From positions 7,121 to 71,120 of the forward strand of contig DEXE01000009.1 of the NCBI GenBank assembly GCA_002363955.1: a stretch of DNA of 64,000 nucleotides. Direction: 5' to 3'. A program made the position numbers and the translations under genes. Positions within the stretch are counted from its first letter, which is position 1. Each line of letters opens with the position of its first letter. Origin of the DNA: Methylophaga sp. UBA3192 (lineage in GTDB: Bacteria > Pseudomonadota > Gammaproteobacteria > Nitrosococcales > Methylophagaceae). This document shows, one piece after another, positions 34,695-43,401 of the stretch. A model generated the notes under the pieces. That model saw only the letters and a program-made list of their open reading frames with translations, had not been told where the DNA came from and searched no databases.

Positions 34695-35969
34695 TTACAG
34701 GGCCTGTTCGACCGCACTGAGTACTTCAAACACGCTGGGTAAGCCGCTGTCACGTAATTTTCTTAAAGGAACTGAAACAACACTGTCGGTACGAAAGGTC
34801 CGGCCTTCGTGATCGATACCGGGCACACCAACCGGAATATAGACTTCCGGTTCCGTTTCAAACTGCATACCGCTTCGTCCAAGCACAATCGTGGTGGCTG
34901 ACGTTTTGGGTGGCGTAACGGTGGTGTTAAAGCTGGAAACCCAGATAACAACATCACTCTCACCTTCAGCAAGAATGCGTCGACCGTCATTTAAAAACGG
35001 GTCGTAATCTGGAAAGCGACGATTGAAGGTGGTTCGCATCGGATATCCACTTTGCCAGGAAGCTACGGCATTCACAGTGGTATCACCTTCTTTACCGCCT
35101 AATGGCAAGCCATTGCTGCGGGTGGTAGCGTTAATTTCCTTGATCAGTTCACAGACGTTTTGAATGGTGGCCTCAGCATGATCAAAATCCAGTTGGCCAG
35201 CTGACCAGGTCACTACCGAATATTTAGCGGCCATTAGTCTGTCGGCCAAGGTTTGTAATTCACTGACGGCCACTCCAGCAACGGCTTCTGCCTGAACCGG
35301 TTTACCTTTCAGCAAAGCGCGCAATACCGAAACCACTTCCGGTAAGTCAGCATTATCGCAGCCGATAACCTGAGCCTTTTTACCTTTTGGCGAAGTGGAG
35401 GCATCTCCACTTGGTTTCTTGCCTAAATAGATAACTTCACGCGACTCAATATCCTGGCCGAACATGCTCTCTTTGTTCCAGATCATTCGTTCAAAAAAGC
35501 GTGGGAATGTGGATTCGACATCCGTTCCTACAACCAGTAACAGATCGACCCGGTTTCTTACTTCGGTAAGCGTGGTCGTCATATAGCCGGTGTCCTGTAA
35601 TACCAGGATATTGCGAAAGGCGGCTGGAGAATAAAAACTATCAATCGTGGCGCCGCTTTTATCAGCCAGTGCCATGGCAGAACGCGCACCGTTTAAGTCC
35701 GTACCCAAACCTGCGATTAACGGTTGTTTGCTGTTAATGAGTAAATCAGCAATATGGGAAACAGCCTGATCCAGAGTGACTTCTTTGCCTTGAATGCGGG
35801 GTTGTAAATCGGATATCGGCGTTTCAAAACCCGGACGAGTGACAGCATCACCATTTTCCAGCACTTTAATGTTGTTACCGCTGACTTGAATTGTCAGATC
35901 ATCGGATGCTATACCACAAAATGGACTGGCAACTTCATGCCAAACGGTTGCCGTGCTGTTTTCTGTCAT
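34695..35969 (-). CDS. fhcB: Formyltransferase/hydrolase complex subunit FhcB
   Basis: The 424-residue FhcB is homologous to the molybdopterin subunit of formylmethanofuran dehydrogenase (FwdB/FmdB) but serves a complex that does no redox chemistry. The N-terminal motif reads SPFCGIASDDLTI; as I recall, archaeal subunits have additional cysteines here for an iron-sulfur cluster. The segments AGLGTDLNGARSAMALADKSGA and RSNGLPLGGKEGDTTVNAVASWQSGYPM are typical. I chose ATG 35969 with a GAGGA site; the frame extends upstream to 35993 without an ATG. It is first in the order B-A-D-C, with the likely promoter in the 90 bases before the SPOR gene's stop. Confidence 0.94.
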   Translation of the reverse strand: MTENSTATVWHEVASPFCGIASDDLTIQVSGNNIKVLENGDAVTRPGFETPISDLQPRIQGKEVTLDQAVSHIADLLINSKQPLIAGLGTDLNGARSAMALADKSGATIDSFYSPAAFRNILVLQDTGYMTTTLTEVRNRVDLLLVVGTDVESTFPRFFERMIWNKESMFGQDIESREVIYLGKKPSGDASTSPKGKKAQVIGCDNADLPEVVSVLRALLKGKPVQAEAVAGVAVSELQTLADRLMAAKYSVVTWSAGQLDFDHAEATIQNVCELIKEINATTRSNGLPLGGKEGDTTVNAVASWQSGYPMRTTFNRRFPDYDPFLNDGRRILAEGESDVVIWVSSFNTTVTPPKTSATTIVLGRSGMQFETEPEVYIPVGVPGIDHEGRTFRTDSVVSVPLRKLRDSGLPSVFEVLSAVEQAL

Positions 35970-36059
35970 ATCGCTGTCCTCGATAAATCTCACATAAATA
36001 AACTGGGGCCGTTATAACCTGCTTCAAGTCCAGGCGTTCAGCCGCAATATTGAAAAGCA

Positions 36060-36677
36060 TTAACCATGTTTTGCGCGTAATAAAAGCGAATCAATATTGT
36101 TGTCACGTAACTGTTTCTGTAAGGCATCGGCTTTATCACGACCGATGACTGGTCCAACCTGAACACGGTGCCAGGTATCAGTATTATCTATTGTCACAGT
36201 TTGCACTTTTGATTCAATACCTAAAAAGGCTAACCTGGCCCGAAAACCATCCGCATCATCAAGCTTTTTAAATGAACCGACCTGAATCATATAGCTGACT
36301 GCATCAACGGCGGGCTCCGCAGCGGCTTGCTGGGTTTGTTCTGCAGTTTGTGCAGATGGCTGAGGGGCCTCAGCGACCTCTTCAGGTGGAGAAGAGACGA
36401 TTGGTTTTTGCGGCTGATTGGCAATAGTTCTGGGTTTTTCAACCACCACTTCCGTTTCAGGCAATAAGGTATAAAAATCAAAAGTGGGCTCCACAGCTGA
36501 TTTTTTTTGCTGTTGTTGCGTGGTTTTTGCCTGTTGCTGATCCGCTGGAACATTATCTTTCAGATGTAATAAAAACATCACAAAAGCACCTACCGCGAAA
36601 CTGATTAACATAGGTCCCCAAGGCATACTTCCGCCCTGCTTTGGAGACTGTTTACGGGTATTTCTTCTGGCTGCCAC
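36060..36677 (-). CDS. SPOR domain protein (FtsN-like)
   Basis: This 205-residue cell-division-type protein begins with a basic cytoplasmic tail (ARRNTRKQSPKQGG), then one membrane helix (about 20-40). A Gln/Ala/Pro-rich periplasmic linker follows, and the C-terminal SPOR domain (about 130-203, YMIQVGSFKKLDDADGFRARLAFLG ... WHRVQVGPV) binds denuded peptidoglycan glycans at the septum. It starts at GTG 36677, 9 bases after argS. The priA-argS-SPOR order is usual in gammaproteobacteria. Confidence 0.9.
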   Translation of the reverse strand: MAARRNTRKQSPKQGGSMPWGPMLISFAVGAFVMFLLHLKDNVPADQQQAKTTQQQQKKSAVEPTFDFYTLLPETEVVVEKPRTIANQPQKPIVSSPPEEVAEAPQPSAQTAEQTQQAAAEPAVDAVSYMIQVGSFKKLDDADGFRARLAFLGIESKVQTVTIDNTDTWHRVQVGPVIGRDKADALQKQLRDNNIDSLLLRAKHG

Positions 36678-36686
36678 AAAAACCTC

Positions 36687-38450
36687 TTACATCGTTTGTG
36701 GCGCTGAGACGCCCATTAAACCCAAACCATTAGCAATAACCTGTCTGACAGCAGTGATCAGTGTTAAACGCGCCTGACTGACATTGATATCTTCTGTCAT
36801 AAACTGATGGGCGTTGTAATACGTATGGAAATCACGGGCCAAATCCATCAGAAAATGCGCCAGCAGATGTGGCGTGTAAGTTACTGCGGACAGTTCAACT
36901 ACTTCCGGATAACGTGAAAGCATAGTCAGCAACGCTTGTTCGTGATCTTCGGTTAATAAAGACAAGTTCTGCAACCCGGCCTGTTCATCCCAGTTCAGTT
37001 GTCTTTCAGCTAATTGACGGAACACACTGCAAATCCGTGCATGCGCATATTGCACGTAATATACCGGATTATCATTACTTTGTGATTTCGCCAGCTCCAG
37101 ATCAAAATCCATATGCTGATCAGCCCCACGCAGCACATAAAAGAAACGGGCAGCATCCTTACCAACTTCATCACGCAGTTCCCGTAGCGTGACAAATTCA
37201 CCACTGCGAGTCGACATACCGACCTTTTCCTTGCCACGATACAAAACGGCAAACTGCACCAATAAAACACTTAGTTTGCTGACATCCTGATGTAACGCCG
37301 TCATTGCCGCTTTAACACGTGGAATATAGCCATGATGATCGGCACCCCAGATATCAATAACCTGCTCAAAACCACGCTGAAATTTATTCAGATGGTAGGC
37401 AACATCAGAAGCAAAATAGGTTGCCTGACCATTATCCCGCACCACAACGCGATCTTTTTCATCGCCAAACTCTGTGGACTTGAACCACCAGGCCCCATCC
37501 TGCTGATAGAGCACATCAGCTGCTTTTAATTGCTCGATTGCCTCATCAACCACGCCCGATTCAACCAGTGATCGCTCGGAAAACCACTCATCATATTCGG
37601 CGCCAAATTCAGCCAAATCATTACGAATATCATCCAGAATGGCATTTAAACCTAAATCAAATAATTCACGGTACAGCTCAGCACCAAGTAATTTTTTGGC
37701 CTGTTGTGTCAGGCCATCAATATGCAATTCTTTGTCACCACCTTGCGGTTCGTCTGTGGGCACGCCATCAAATACCACTGCAGCTGGGTGTAATAGTGCA
37801 TCGGCATGCTGATTTTTAAGGGTCTCAGCAATGTCAAAAACATATTCACCACGATAACCATTACTGGGAAAAATAAACTGTTCACCACATTTTTCCAGAT
37901 ATCTCAGCCAGACACTGGTGGCCAGAATGTCCATCTGACGGCCAGCATCGTTAACATAATATTCGCGATGTACATCATAACCTACCGCTTTAAGCAGACT
38001 GCTGACGACTGAACCATACGCAGCACCACGACCATGACCAACATGCAAAGGACCTGTCGGGTTGGCAGAGACAAATTCCACTTGAACTTTCTGGCCCTTA
38101 CCGTAATCACTCAAACCGAACTGACCGGCTTTTTTCAATACCTCAGCAACCACTTCCAGTCTGGCATTTGCTGATAAAGTGAAGTTAATAAAACCGGGGC
38201 CAGCAATATCGACTTTATCAATCATCTCATGCTGCGGCAAAGCATCAACAATTAAAGTCGCTATCTGACGTGGATTCATTTTGGCCGGTTTGGCCAATAC
38301 CATGGCAATATTGCTGGCAAAGTCACCATGGCTGCGATCTTTGGTTCGTTCCAACTTAACATCAACCGAGGAAATATCTGCAGGGAGGCTTTGTTGTGAA
38401 ATCAGCGAAGCTAACGTGCTTTCGATAATTGTTTTCAATTGGTCTTTCAA
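36687..38450 (-). CDS. argS: Arginyl-tRNA synthetase
   Basis: The 587-residue class I synthetase charges tRNA-Arg. The N-terminal Add-1 domain is followed by the HIGH-type motif in PTGPLHVGHGRGAAYGSV; the catalytic core includes YVNDAGRQMDILATSVWLRY, and the KMSK-like region reads KVGMSTRSGEFVTL. The C-terminal DALR anticodon-binding domain ends with ANGLGLMGVSAPQTM. The start is a TTG at 38450: the family begins MK(D/E)QL at this point and there is no in-frame ATG until well inside the protein. No clear Shine-Dalgarno sequence is visible before it. Confidence 0.95.
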   Translation of the reverse strand: MKDQLKTIIESTLASLISQQSLPADISSVDVKLERTKDRSHGDFASNIAMVLAKPAKMNPRQIATLIVDALPQHEMIDKVDIAGPGFINFTLSANARLEVVAEVLKKAGQFGLSDYGKGQKVQVEFVSANPTGPLHVGHGRGAAYGSVVSSLLKAVGYDVHREYYVNDAGRQMDILATSVWLRYLEKCGEQFIFPSNGYRGEYVFDIAETLKNQHADALLHPAAVVFDGVPTDEPQGGDKELHIDGLTQQAKKLLGAELYRELFDLGLNAILDDIRNDLAEFGAEYDEWFSERSLVESGVVDEAIEQLKAADVLYQQDGAWWFKSTEFGDEKDRVVVRDNGQATYFASDVAYHLNKFQRGFEQVIDIWGADHHGYIPRVKAAMTALHQDVSKLSVLLVQFAVLYRGKEKVGMSTRSGEFVTLRELRDEVGKDAARFFYVLRGADQHMDFDLELAKSQSNDNPVYYVQYAHARICSVFRQLAERQLNWDEQAGLQNLSLLTEDHEQALLTMLSRYPEVVELSAVTYTPHLLAHFLMDLARDFHTYYNAHQFMTEDINVSQARLTLITAVRQVIANGLGLMGVSAPQTM

Positions 38451-38527
38451 GGTAATGAAGTCCAGATAACAGAAATGTGATGGCGAATTTTAACCGATCA
38501 GGCTGGTGGATGACACTATCCTTAGGT

Positions 38528-40702
38528 TCAGATTAACTCCGTAGGATCGATGTCTATCGACCAGCGACCTTTTCGCGCCAGTTTAAGCTTACTGATGGAA
38601 TTGATATGTTGATCAATTAATCGATGCAGAGCAGCACGATCTGCGGATCGCATCAGTAGTTGTGCACGATATCGTCCTGCACGCTTTTCCATTAAAGCGG
38701 GAACCGGTCCCAGAATCAGTACTGACGAAGTTGTGTGATGTAATAATTCAGAAATCTGTTGCAATAATTGCATAGCCAGATCCGCTTCTTTGCTTTCAGC
38801 ACGCCAAACCGCCCAAAAACCATGAGGCGGTAATTGCATCTCCATCCGCTCTGCTAATAAATTTTCGGCTATGGTTTCATAACCGTGTTGTAACAGTTTT
38901 TTCCAAAACGGATGTTCCGGCTGTTCGGTTTGAATCAAGACTTCCCCGGCTTTTTTGCCACGTCCAGCTCTTCCCGTCACCTGAGTGATCAATTGTGCAA
39001 GATTTTCGGTCGCCCTAAAGTCGGCACTGAACAATGCCTGATCAGCATCTACCACCCCTACCAGGGTTACATCATGGAAATCATGGCCTTTAGCTAACAT
39101 CTGGGTACCAACCAGAATCGCGGCCTGCCCCTGATTAATCTGTTTAACCATATCGGCAAACGCATTCACCCGCTGGGTGCTATCCCGATCAATTCGCATG
39201 ACAGGCACATCTTTAAAAATCGTTGTCAGAGCCTGTTCGACTTTTTCAGTGCCAATGCCATAACTTTTCAGTTCCGTGTTACCACATTCCGGACAACTTT
39301 TTGGCAACGTTTGTATCAATCCACAATGGTGACAGAAAAGACGGTTTTGCTGTTGATGTACCACCATTTTTGCATCACAACTCCGGCAATTAGCCTGCCA
39401 GTTACATTGGTGACACATCAGTACCGGAGCAAATCCACGACGATTGATAAACAGTAAAACCTGATGATTTTGCTCAATATGTTTTTCGATGGATTTTAAC
39501 AATCCTGTACTTAAGCCATTGTTATCAATAGCACTATTTGCGGCTATCAGTTTCACTTTGGGTAAGGTGGCCCCACCGGCTCGTTGCGTTAACTTAAGCA
39601 GCTGATAACGTCTCTGATTTACTTGATATAAGGTTTCCAATGAGGGTGTTGCACTACCCAGCACAACAGGAATATTCAGTCTTTTAGCACGCATTAATGC
39701 CACATTTCTGGCGTGATAGCGTAATCCATCCTGTTGTTTATAGGAACTGTCATGTTCCTCGTCAATGATGATCAACCCCGGATTAAGCATTGGCGTAAAA
39801 ACAGCTGAACGGGTACCGATAATAATATCTGCTTTTGCTGCTCTGGCCAGTAACCAGGCTTGTTTCCGATCGTTATCTGAAACGGAAGAATTTATGACTA
39901 CAATATTTGCCGTTAATGATTGACGGAAACGTTCAACAAATTGCGTGGTTAATCCAATTTCCGGAATTAATACTAATATCTGTTGCTGGTTTTCAATGAG
40001 CTCCCGACAGATTTCAATATAAACTTCTGTTTTGCCACTTCCGGTTATTCCCTGTAGCAAAAAAGTGGAAAATTTATCCCTGGCCTTCAGTATTGTTTCA
40101 ACAGATTGTTTTTGTTCATCATTTAGCAATACCCCCTGCTGTATTTGTAAACAAGGTAGTGGTAATGCAACTTGTTGGCTGGCAATAATCGATTCTTGTT
40201 TTTGCAGGGCAGTCAAGCTGCTTTTTACATTTCCTAATTGAACCCGCAATGCCTTTTCACTGAGTCCTTCCGGATAATCTTCCAATAAATTCAGGATCTG
40301 CTGCTGCTTTTTGCCGGGTTTATTGTTTGGTCGTTGTTTTAAAGACCAAAATGTTTCGGTTTGCATCTCATCAGCATCACCAAGTCGTAATTGTTTTGGT
40401 AAAGCGGCTTGAAAGCATTCTCCAATGGGATGATGGTAGTAACGGCTTACCCATTGCACCAGCTGCATGACTTCTGTTGGCAAAAATGCCTGTTTATCGA
40501 CTTGCTGATCAATTTTTTTTAGTTTACTGACTGAAGCTTCCGTTATGGGTTTTATCGCAATGACAATTCCAATCAGTGGTCTACTGCCAAAAGTGACAGC
40601 TGTACGCATACCGGTTTGCCAGCTCTCTGCAGGATCATCACTTAGATAATCAAATGTCTGACGTAATGGACAGGATAAGGCGATTTCGACGATGCAGCTC
40701 AT
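38528..40702 (-). CDS. priA: Primosomal replication restart helicase PriA
   Basis: PriA recognises stalled forks and reloads the replisome. The 724-residue protein has an N-terminal DNA-binding domain, helicase Walker A (GITGSGKTEVY), DEEH motif (IIIDEEHDSSYKQQDG), the zinc-binding cysteine array (CHQCNWQANCRSCDAK ... CHHCG ... CPECG) and motifs V-VI (QMLAKGHDFHDVTLVGVVDAD, QVTGRAGRG). Length and motif order are standard. It starts at ATG 40702 beside an intergenic region with DnaA boxes. Confidence 0.96.
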   Translation of the reverse strand: MSCIVEIALSCPLRQTFDYLSDDPAESWQTGMRTAVTFGSRPLIGIVIAIKPITEASVSKLKKIDQQVDKQAFLPTEVMQLVQWVSRYYHHPIGECFQAALPKQLRLGDADEMQTETFWSLKQRPNNKPGKKQQQILNLLEDYPEGLSEKALRVQLGNVKSSLTALQKQESIIASQQVALPLPCLQIQQGVLLNDEQKQSVETILKARDKFSTFLLQGITGSGKTEVYIEICRELIENQQQILVLIPEIGLTTQFVERFRQSLTANIVVINSSVSDNDRKQAWLLARAAKADIIIGTRSAVFTPMLNPGLIIIDEEHDSSYKQQDGLRYHARNVALMRAKRLNIPVVLGSATPSLETLYQVNQRRYQLLKLTQRAGGATLPKVKLIAANSAIDNNGLSTGLLKSIEKHIEQNHQVLLFINRRGFAPVLMCHQCNWQANCRSCDAKMVVHQQQNRLFCHHCGLIQTLPKSCPECGNTELKSYGIGTEKVEQALTTIFKDVPVMRIDRDSTQRVNAFADMVKQINQGQAAILVGTQMLAKGHDFHDVTLVGVVDADQALFSADFRATENLAQLITQVTGRAGRGKKAGEVLIQTEQPEHPFWKKLLQHGYETIAENLLAERMEMQLPPHGFWAVWRAESKEADLAMQLLQQISELLHHTTSSVLILGPVPALMEKRAGRYRAQLLMRSADRAALHRLIDQHINSISKLKLARKGRWSIDIDPTELI

Positions 40703-40936
40703 TAATCAATACTAAATAAATAAAAGAGATCTTTTTAATGATGTTAATGCTTTAGTCCTGTGTATAGCTGTATTAATCCAAAAAATACTTATTATTCATT
40801 GTGTTAAATAATGGTTGGGTTGTGCATAACTTTAAGCTTGCGGGATGGATCTCCTGTGTATAACTTTGCGACTTATCCACAGAGAATTTTATCCACAGCT
40901 TATGATCTGTTTTATAAGCAAAGCATACCGTAGTTG
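40703..40936. other. Intergenic DnaA-box cluster, candidate origin or DnaA-controlled region
   Basis: The 234-base AT-rich intergenic region has two perfect DnaA boxes TTATCCACA (40873-40881, 40889-40897). Two one-mismatch boxes in the opposite orientation are TGTGCATAA (40821-40829) and TGTGTATAA (40855-40863). Three GATC sites each sit in a GATCT context: GATCTTTTTAATG (40728), GATCTCCTGTGTA (40848) and GATCTGTTTTATA (40904). The first and third resemble the E. coli oriC AT-rich 13-mers (GATCTNTTNTTTT). The arrangement would fit an oriC, but the strand bias of genes to the right does not clearly support it; a DnaA-regulated promoter is the alternative. Confidence 0.4.
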
Positions 40937-42562
40937 TTAAGCTTGTTTTACCAGATTATCAATAGGGGGATCGGCTTGGCTGGTTTTAAAAAATGCTGTG
41001 GCTTTTACAGCTTGCTGACAGAGCCGCCTGAGTTGAGATATGGCTTGCAATTCTTTTTCCATGCGAGCAATAGAAAGTCTTCCTTCTGCACCACGTCTTA
41101 ACAATAATGATTTTAATGAAAGATACGTTTTTTCGAGGGTATCGAGCTGATTGGATAAATCTGGACCGGGTTTATCCAGGGTGGCGATATCAAGCAACAT
41201 TAAACAGTCCACATTGAAATATGCCAGTTGTTGTTGTAATTCAGCCGCAATAGGATGATTGGATAAAGCACGATTTTCAGCAATACCAACCGTAAGTGAG
41301 GAAATAGCGTCACAGTATTGGGAAACACGTATCAAATCAGCTGTTTTTTCTGCGATCTGCTCATTAATATGTTGCTGGTAGAGTAGCCGACTGAATTCCC
41401 CTATTTTTAAAACATTTTGTTCAGTGAAACTGTGTTGCTGTTTTAACCAGCTCACAGGCCGATTTTTATGAATACAATGCGTCGCCATTTTTATTACATG
41501 CTGATTTAATCGAATTAATTCAAGACGGATTGAAGTAAGTGCCAGGTTCGGAATTTTTAACGTCGTTTTATCAAGATATTTCGTTTCGGCAATACTTTGA
41601 TCAACACCGGAAAACTTGGTTTTCAGCCAGTTTTCCAAAGGGGCTGCCAGCTTCCAGATAAGTGCAACTCCTAATACATTAAAGACCGTGTGAAATAAGA
41701 CTAATGTGGTGGTGAACTGCACATCGTCAACTATTAATTGCTGAAACCAGTGGATCAGCCATATTAACGGCACCAACAAAATTAGACTGACAATGGCCGT
41801 TAAAAGATTAAAAATGACATGGCTGGCAACGATACGCTTGGCTACTGGCTGACTACCGATAACTGAAAAAATGGACGTTGTGGTGGATCCCAAATTACTG
41901 CCGATGACAATTGCAGCTGCAGGTAATAAACCAATTATTCCACCAGCGAGCGAGGTTAACGCCAAGGTTAAGGTGAGGCTGGATGATTGCAGTAGCGTTG
42001 TCAGGAGCAACCCAGCTAACGCAAACAATATTATATCAACGACTAATAAGCCACTGGAAAAATGCAAATCAAACAAGCTGTCGGCACCACTGAAAGTGGC
42101 TTTTAAAGCGGCTATTCCTAAAAATAGCAGGCCAAAACCGGTTAATGCCAAACCGATATTGGCATAACCACGATTACTACCTAATAAGCGCATCGCCATA
42201 CCGATACCAATTAACGGTAAGGCAAATTTTTCAATATTCAGGTTGAAACCAACCAAGACAACTAACCAGCCCGTGACCGTGGTGCCGACATTACTGCCAA
42301 ACACAATCCACATTGCTCTTCTCAGGCTGATAATGCCGGCATTGGCAAAACCAATTGTGGCCAGAGTGACGGCACCTGAGTGTTGAATAATAGCCGTGAG
42401 CAGGAAACCCGCACTGAGGCCGCGTAGACGAGTGTTGGTCCAGTTTTGCAGGATTTGATTGAGCTTATCCCCGGCAATTTGTTTGAGTCCGTCAGTCATC
42501 AACCACATGCCTAACATAAACAAACCCAAGCCACCGATTAGCGATCCCAGCATATTCAACAT
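40937..42562 (-). CDS. Na/Pi cotransporter family protein
   Basis: The 541-residue membrane protein belongs to the NptA/YjbB family (PF02690 repeats followed by a PhoU-like cytoplasmic tail). The second repeat has the standard TTLLQSSSLTLTLALTSLAGG; the first reads TAIIQHSGAVTLATIGFANAG, with QHSG in place of the usual QSSS. The C-terminal 200 residues are helical. It likely exports or imports phosphate with sodium. I chose ATG 42562 with AGGTG upstream; the frame extends to 42589. Confidence 0.9.
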   Translation of the reverse strand: MLNMLGSLIGGLGLFMLGMWLMTDGLKQIAGDKLNQILQNWTNTRLRGLSAGFLLTAIIQHSGAVTLATIGFANAGIISLRRAMWIVFGSNVGTTVTGWLVVLVGFNLNIEKFALPLIGIGMAMRLLGSNRGYANIGLALTGFGLLFLGIAALKATFSGADSLFDLHFSSGLLVVDIILFALAGLLLTTLLQSSSLTLTLALTSLAGGIIGLLPAAAIVIGSNLGSTTTSIFSVIGSQPVAKRIVASHVIFNLLTAIVSLILLVPLIWLIHWFQQLIVDDVQFTTTLVLFHTVFNVLGVALIWKLAAPLENWLKTKFSGVDQSIAETKYLDKTTLKIPNLALTSIRLELIRLNQHVIKMATHCIHKNRPVSWLKQQHSFTEQNVLKIGEFSRLLYQQHINEQIAEKTADLIRVSQYCDAISSLTVGIAENRALSNHPIAAELQQQLAYFNVDCLMLLDIATLDKPGPDLSNQLDTLEKTYLSLKSLLLRRGAEGRLSIARMEKELQAISQLRRLCQQAVKATAFFKTSQADPPIDNLVKQA

Positions 42563-42657
42563 GTAACACCTACCAGATTCCTGAAGCATTGAATTGATGA
42601 TACCGGATAAAATTTCAGCGATGCTATGCTATGCAAAGTAAATCAATGAGGTGTGAG

Positions 42658-43143
42658 ATGAAAACGGCGTTTGTAGTAGCAATGGATGAACAGGGGTTAA
42701 TTGGACGCGACAATGATCTGCCATGGCGACTGTCAGCGGATCTGCAATATTTTCGCCGTATTACTATGGGTAAACCCATTTTAATGGGCCGTAAAACCCA
42801 CGAGTCGATCGGCCGAGCCTTACCTGGTCGGCAAAATATTGTGGTGAGTTCGTTAGCTGATTATCAGGTTGAAGGATGTGATGTCGTCAATTCGATTGAA
42901 GCCGCATTAAAGCTTGCCGCAGATGCGGATGAAATAATGGTGATCGGTGGATCGTCATTGTTTGAGCAGATGTTCGATAACGTCGATAAACTTTATCTCA
43001 CAAGAGTTCATGCTGAATTGGAAGGCGATACCTGGTTTCCTGAATGGGATAAAACTCAGTGGCAGTTAATCAGCCAGGAATCGCACCCGGCAGATGAAAA
43101 AAATGATTATGCCTATAGTTTTGAGGTTTACCAGCGCGTTTAA
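42658..43143 (+). CDS. folA: Dihydrofolate reductase
   Basis: The 161-residue enzyme reduces dihydrofolate with NADPH. It begins KTAFVVAMDEQGLIGRDNDLPWRL (catalytic acidic residue in the DNDLPW/LSADLQYF region), followed by FRRITMGKPILMGRKTHESIG (NADPH motif) and IMVIGGSSLFEQM. I chose ATG 42658 after GAGGTG; an upstream in-frame ATG at 42631 does not match the family. It converges on the next gene with a four-base overlap. Confidence 0.95.
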   Translation: MKTAFVVAMDEQGLIGRDNDLPWRLSADLQYFRRITMGKPILMGRKTHESIGRALPGRQNIVVSSLADYQVEGCDVVNSIEAALKLAADADEIMVIGGSSLFEQMFDNVDKLYLTRVHAELEGDTWFPEWDKTQWQLISQESHPADEKNDYAYSFEVYQRV

Positions 43144-43388
43144 TTCGGCGGCGACATCAGCTGTATAGCAGTATGCAGATGTTCAGAGGCTTCATGACCC
43201 AAATCGGTCAGATATCCACCATCAGCCTGTGTAATTAAACCGTTATTAAATAATTGTTGCGCCGCTTCAACCAGACCTTCACGCGCTGTTGAATGATGAA
43301 TTTTTATACCTTGCAGCGTATTGCTGGGATCAAATTGTAATAAGACTTCGATCTGGTCAATTTTTTGCTGTTGCATATCCGGCTCCAT
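43140..43388 (-). CDS. TIGR02647 family small protein
   Basis: The 82-residue protein matches the TIGR02647 pattern: IEVLLQFDPSNTLQGIKIHHSTAREGLVEAAQQLFNNGLITQADGGYLTDLGHEASEHLHTAIQLM. The family is described as putative DNA-binding with a winged-helix-like core. ATG 43388 is the likely start, with ATG 43376 as an alternative. It is separated from the GGDEF/EAL gene by 13 bases on the same strand and may share its transcript. Confidence 0.85.
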   Translation of the reverse strand: MEPDMQQQKIDQIEVLLQFDPSNTLQGIKIHHSTAREGLVEAAQQLFNNGLITQADGGYLTDLGHEASEHLHTAIQLMSPPN

Positions 43389-43401
43389 TACCAATTTATG
43401 T

